Assembly: GCA_016195815.1 (NCBI GenBank)
Contig: JACPYX010000006.1
Coordinates: 310,001-374,000 of the forward strand
Direction: 5' to 3'
Length of the DNA stretch: 64,000 bases
Origin: Chloroflexota bacterium
Lineage (GTDB): Bacteria; Chloroflexota; Anaerolineae; Anaerolineales; Villigracilaceae
The notes beneath the pieces were generated by a model that saw only the letters and a list, made by a program, of their open reading frames with translations, had not been told where the DNA came from and did not search any database. The position numbers were made by a program, and so were the translations under genes. This document shows, in pieces, positions 63,173 to 64,000 of the stretch (position 1 is its first letter; each line of letters starts with the position of its first letter).

Positions 63173-63871
63173 ATGATCCCATTTCTTTACGCACTGGTCA
63201 CTTCCGCCGCAACGCTGACAGGCGGCGTGTTGCCCATGTACACGCGCCTGCGTCTCGTCGAACAGCGCTACCTGGTCGGCTTTGCGGGCGGGGCGATGGT
63301 TGCCATCGCGCTGTTCGACCTCATCCCACAGATGGGAACTCATAATGCCTTTGCGTTGTTGATTGGCTTCTTCTCAATCTATCTGCTCGAAAAATCGGTG
63401 ATGATCCACGCCTGCGGCGAGGCCGAATGTGAATCTGAAACCCACTCCATTGGCTGGACGGCGATGATCGGCATTGCCGCCGAAAGCCTGATTGACGGCG
63501 TGGCAATTGCTGTGGGCTACCGCGCCGCGCCCGCGTTGGGATTGCTGGTTGCCCTGGCTGTATTCGCTCACGAAGTGCCGCGCGGGCTGACGACCACCGT
63601 CATCATGCAGGAGGCGGGTTACAGCCGCGGCAGAGTCTGGGCCGCGCTGGCAGTGGATGCCGGCTTTGCGCCGTTGGGCGTCCTGTTTGCAGGCTTGGTG
63701 CCCGCCTCGTCCTTCGATTGGCTGATAGGCTTCACCGCCGGGGTCTTTCTGTACATTGGCGCCAGCGACCTCCTGCCGGACGCGCATCGCCGATTCAATT
63801 TGCGCGTGGTGCTGTCCACGCTGAGCGGCGGCGGATTGGTCACGCTTCTGGGAATCCTGTTAGGCAAATGA
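63173..63871 (+). CDS. ZIP-family metal transporter-like protein
   Basis: 232 residues, eight helices. ESLIDGVAIAVGY and FAHEVPRGLTT correspond to the two ZIP metal-site helices (usual HNxxDG and HEIPHE patterns); the first His is replaced by Glu and the second motif is partly kept. It may carry zinc, iron or another divalent metal. GAAAGGAG lies well upstream (63151) and the start is the first ATG. Confidence 0.85.
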   Translation: MIPFLYALVTSAATLTGGVLPMYTRLRLVEQRYLVGFAGGAMVAIALFDLIPQMGTHNAFALLIGFFSIYLLEKSVMIHACGEAECESETHSIGWTAMIGIAAESLIDGVAIAVGYRAAPALGLLVALAVFAHEVPRGLTTTVIMQEAGYSRGRVWAALAVDAGFAPLGVLFAGLVPASSFDWLIGFTAGVFLYIGASDLLPDAHRRFNLRVVLSTLSGGGLVTLLGILLGK

Positions 63872-63900
63872 GTAGGAATTCAAACAAAGGAAAAAATATA

Positions 63901-64000
63901 ATGACAACCGATATTGGAATTCGCGTCACGCTGAAAACATCTTTCGAGCAGGCCATTCAGAAAACCACAGATGCGCTCAAGGCAGAAGGCTTTGGCGTGT
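63901..64000 (+). CDS. DUF302-domain protein, N-terminal part
   Basis: The frame opens at 63901 (AAAGGAAAAAATAT upstream) and runs off the right edge. The 33 visible residues (GIRVTLKTSFEQAIQKTTDA, LKAEGFGV) match the start of DUF302 domains, found in small proteins and near sulfur- or metal-related genes. Function unknown. Confidence 0.75.
   Translation, partial: MTTDIGIRVTLKTSFEQAIQKTTDALKAEGFGV

Noticed and set aside
1-64000. tRNA, rRNA, CRISPR arrays, prophage or complete insertion sequences
   Set aside because: None could be recognised on either strand by reading; a tool-based scan could still find a divergent tRNA.

Overview
The window looks like a chromosomal stretch from a Chloroflexota bacterium, most likely class Anaerolineae. 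This is an inference from gene content and protein style (A2-type cytochrome oxidase, DUF3105, YHS and DUF2933 small proteins, a sortase with an L,D-transpeptidase, a UbiB-like kinase). No rRNA or tRNA gene is visible to confirm it. Coding density is high, genes often overlap by 4 bases (ATGA), and starts usually carry an AGGAG-type ribosome binding site.

Layout. 1-443: tail of a sugar aminotransferase. 745-4474: an operon of a PCYCGC lipoprotein, a CuA-type cupredoxin, a NosR/NapH-like iron-sulfur membrane protein, a CuA cupredoxin-cytochrome c fusion, and a membrane-anchored protein whose frame is crossed by an in-frame TGA next to a cysteine codon (selenoprotein candidate). 4642-7987 (minus strand): sortase, L,D-transpeptidase, DUF2933 protein, lipoprotein and a membrane protein. 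8265-12843: small CxC protein, cytochrome c oxidase subunits II, I, IV and III, and a cupredoxin lipoprotein. 13175-16336: DUF2085 protein and a NarL-type two-component pair. 17199-21449: thiol-redox cluster (DUF3105, CcdA-like, rhodanese, DsbA-like, TlpA-like, Lgt-like, YHS). 22052-29669: YHS proteins, a YHS-fused copper ATPase, a cupredoxin, methyltransferases and unknown membrane proteins. 29706-38063: EamA transporter, DoxX-like protein, cytochrome b, Lgt, SdhC/SdhD, HMA protein, cupredoxin, a second CcdA-like protein and a NicO-type transporter. 38339-44715: small CxC protein, CsoR-like regulator, copper ATPase, multicopper oxidase, FTR1 permease and SHOCT protein. 44789-50694: zinc ribbon protein, geranylgeranyl reductase and oligopeptide-type ABC permeases with binding protein. 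51164-57495: DUF2933, Hsp20, UbiB kinase, YHS, type II GAPDH, MgtC, CFA synthase and an orphan response regulator. 57884-64000: secreted proteins, a third copper ATPase with a CPD motif, flavin reductase, ZIP-like transporter and a DUF302 protein.

Common theme: copper handling (three P1B ATPases, seven cupredoxin-type proteins or domains, a multicopper oxidase, YHS/HMA proteins) together with aerobic respiration and extracytoplasmic thiol chemistry. The parts are tied together by a shared promoter design. Eight promoters carry an 18-bp inverted repeat of the form ATAAGCA-N4-TGCTTAT, placed 45 bp (44 in one case) upstream of the -10 box. They precede the oxidase, cytochrome b, DoxX, two copper ATPase units, both small CxC proteins and the minus-strand envelope operon. 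I think this regulon, the TGA-containing DUF1573-like gene and the CcdA-like protein whose first helix has moved to its C-terminus are the most novel items.
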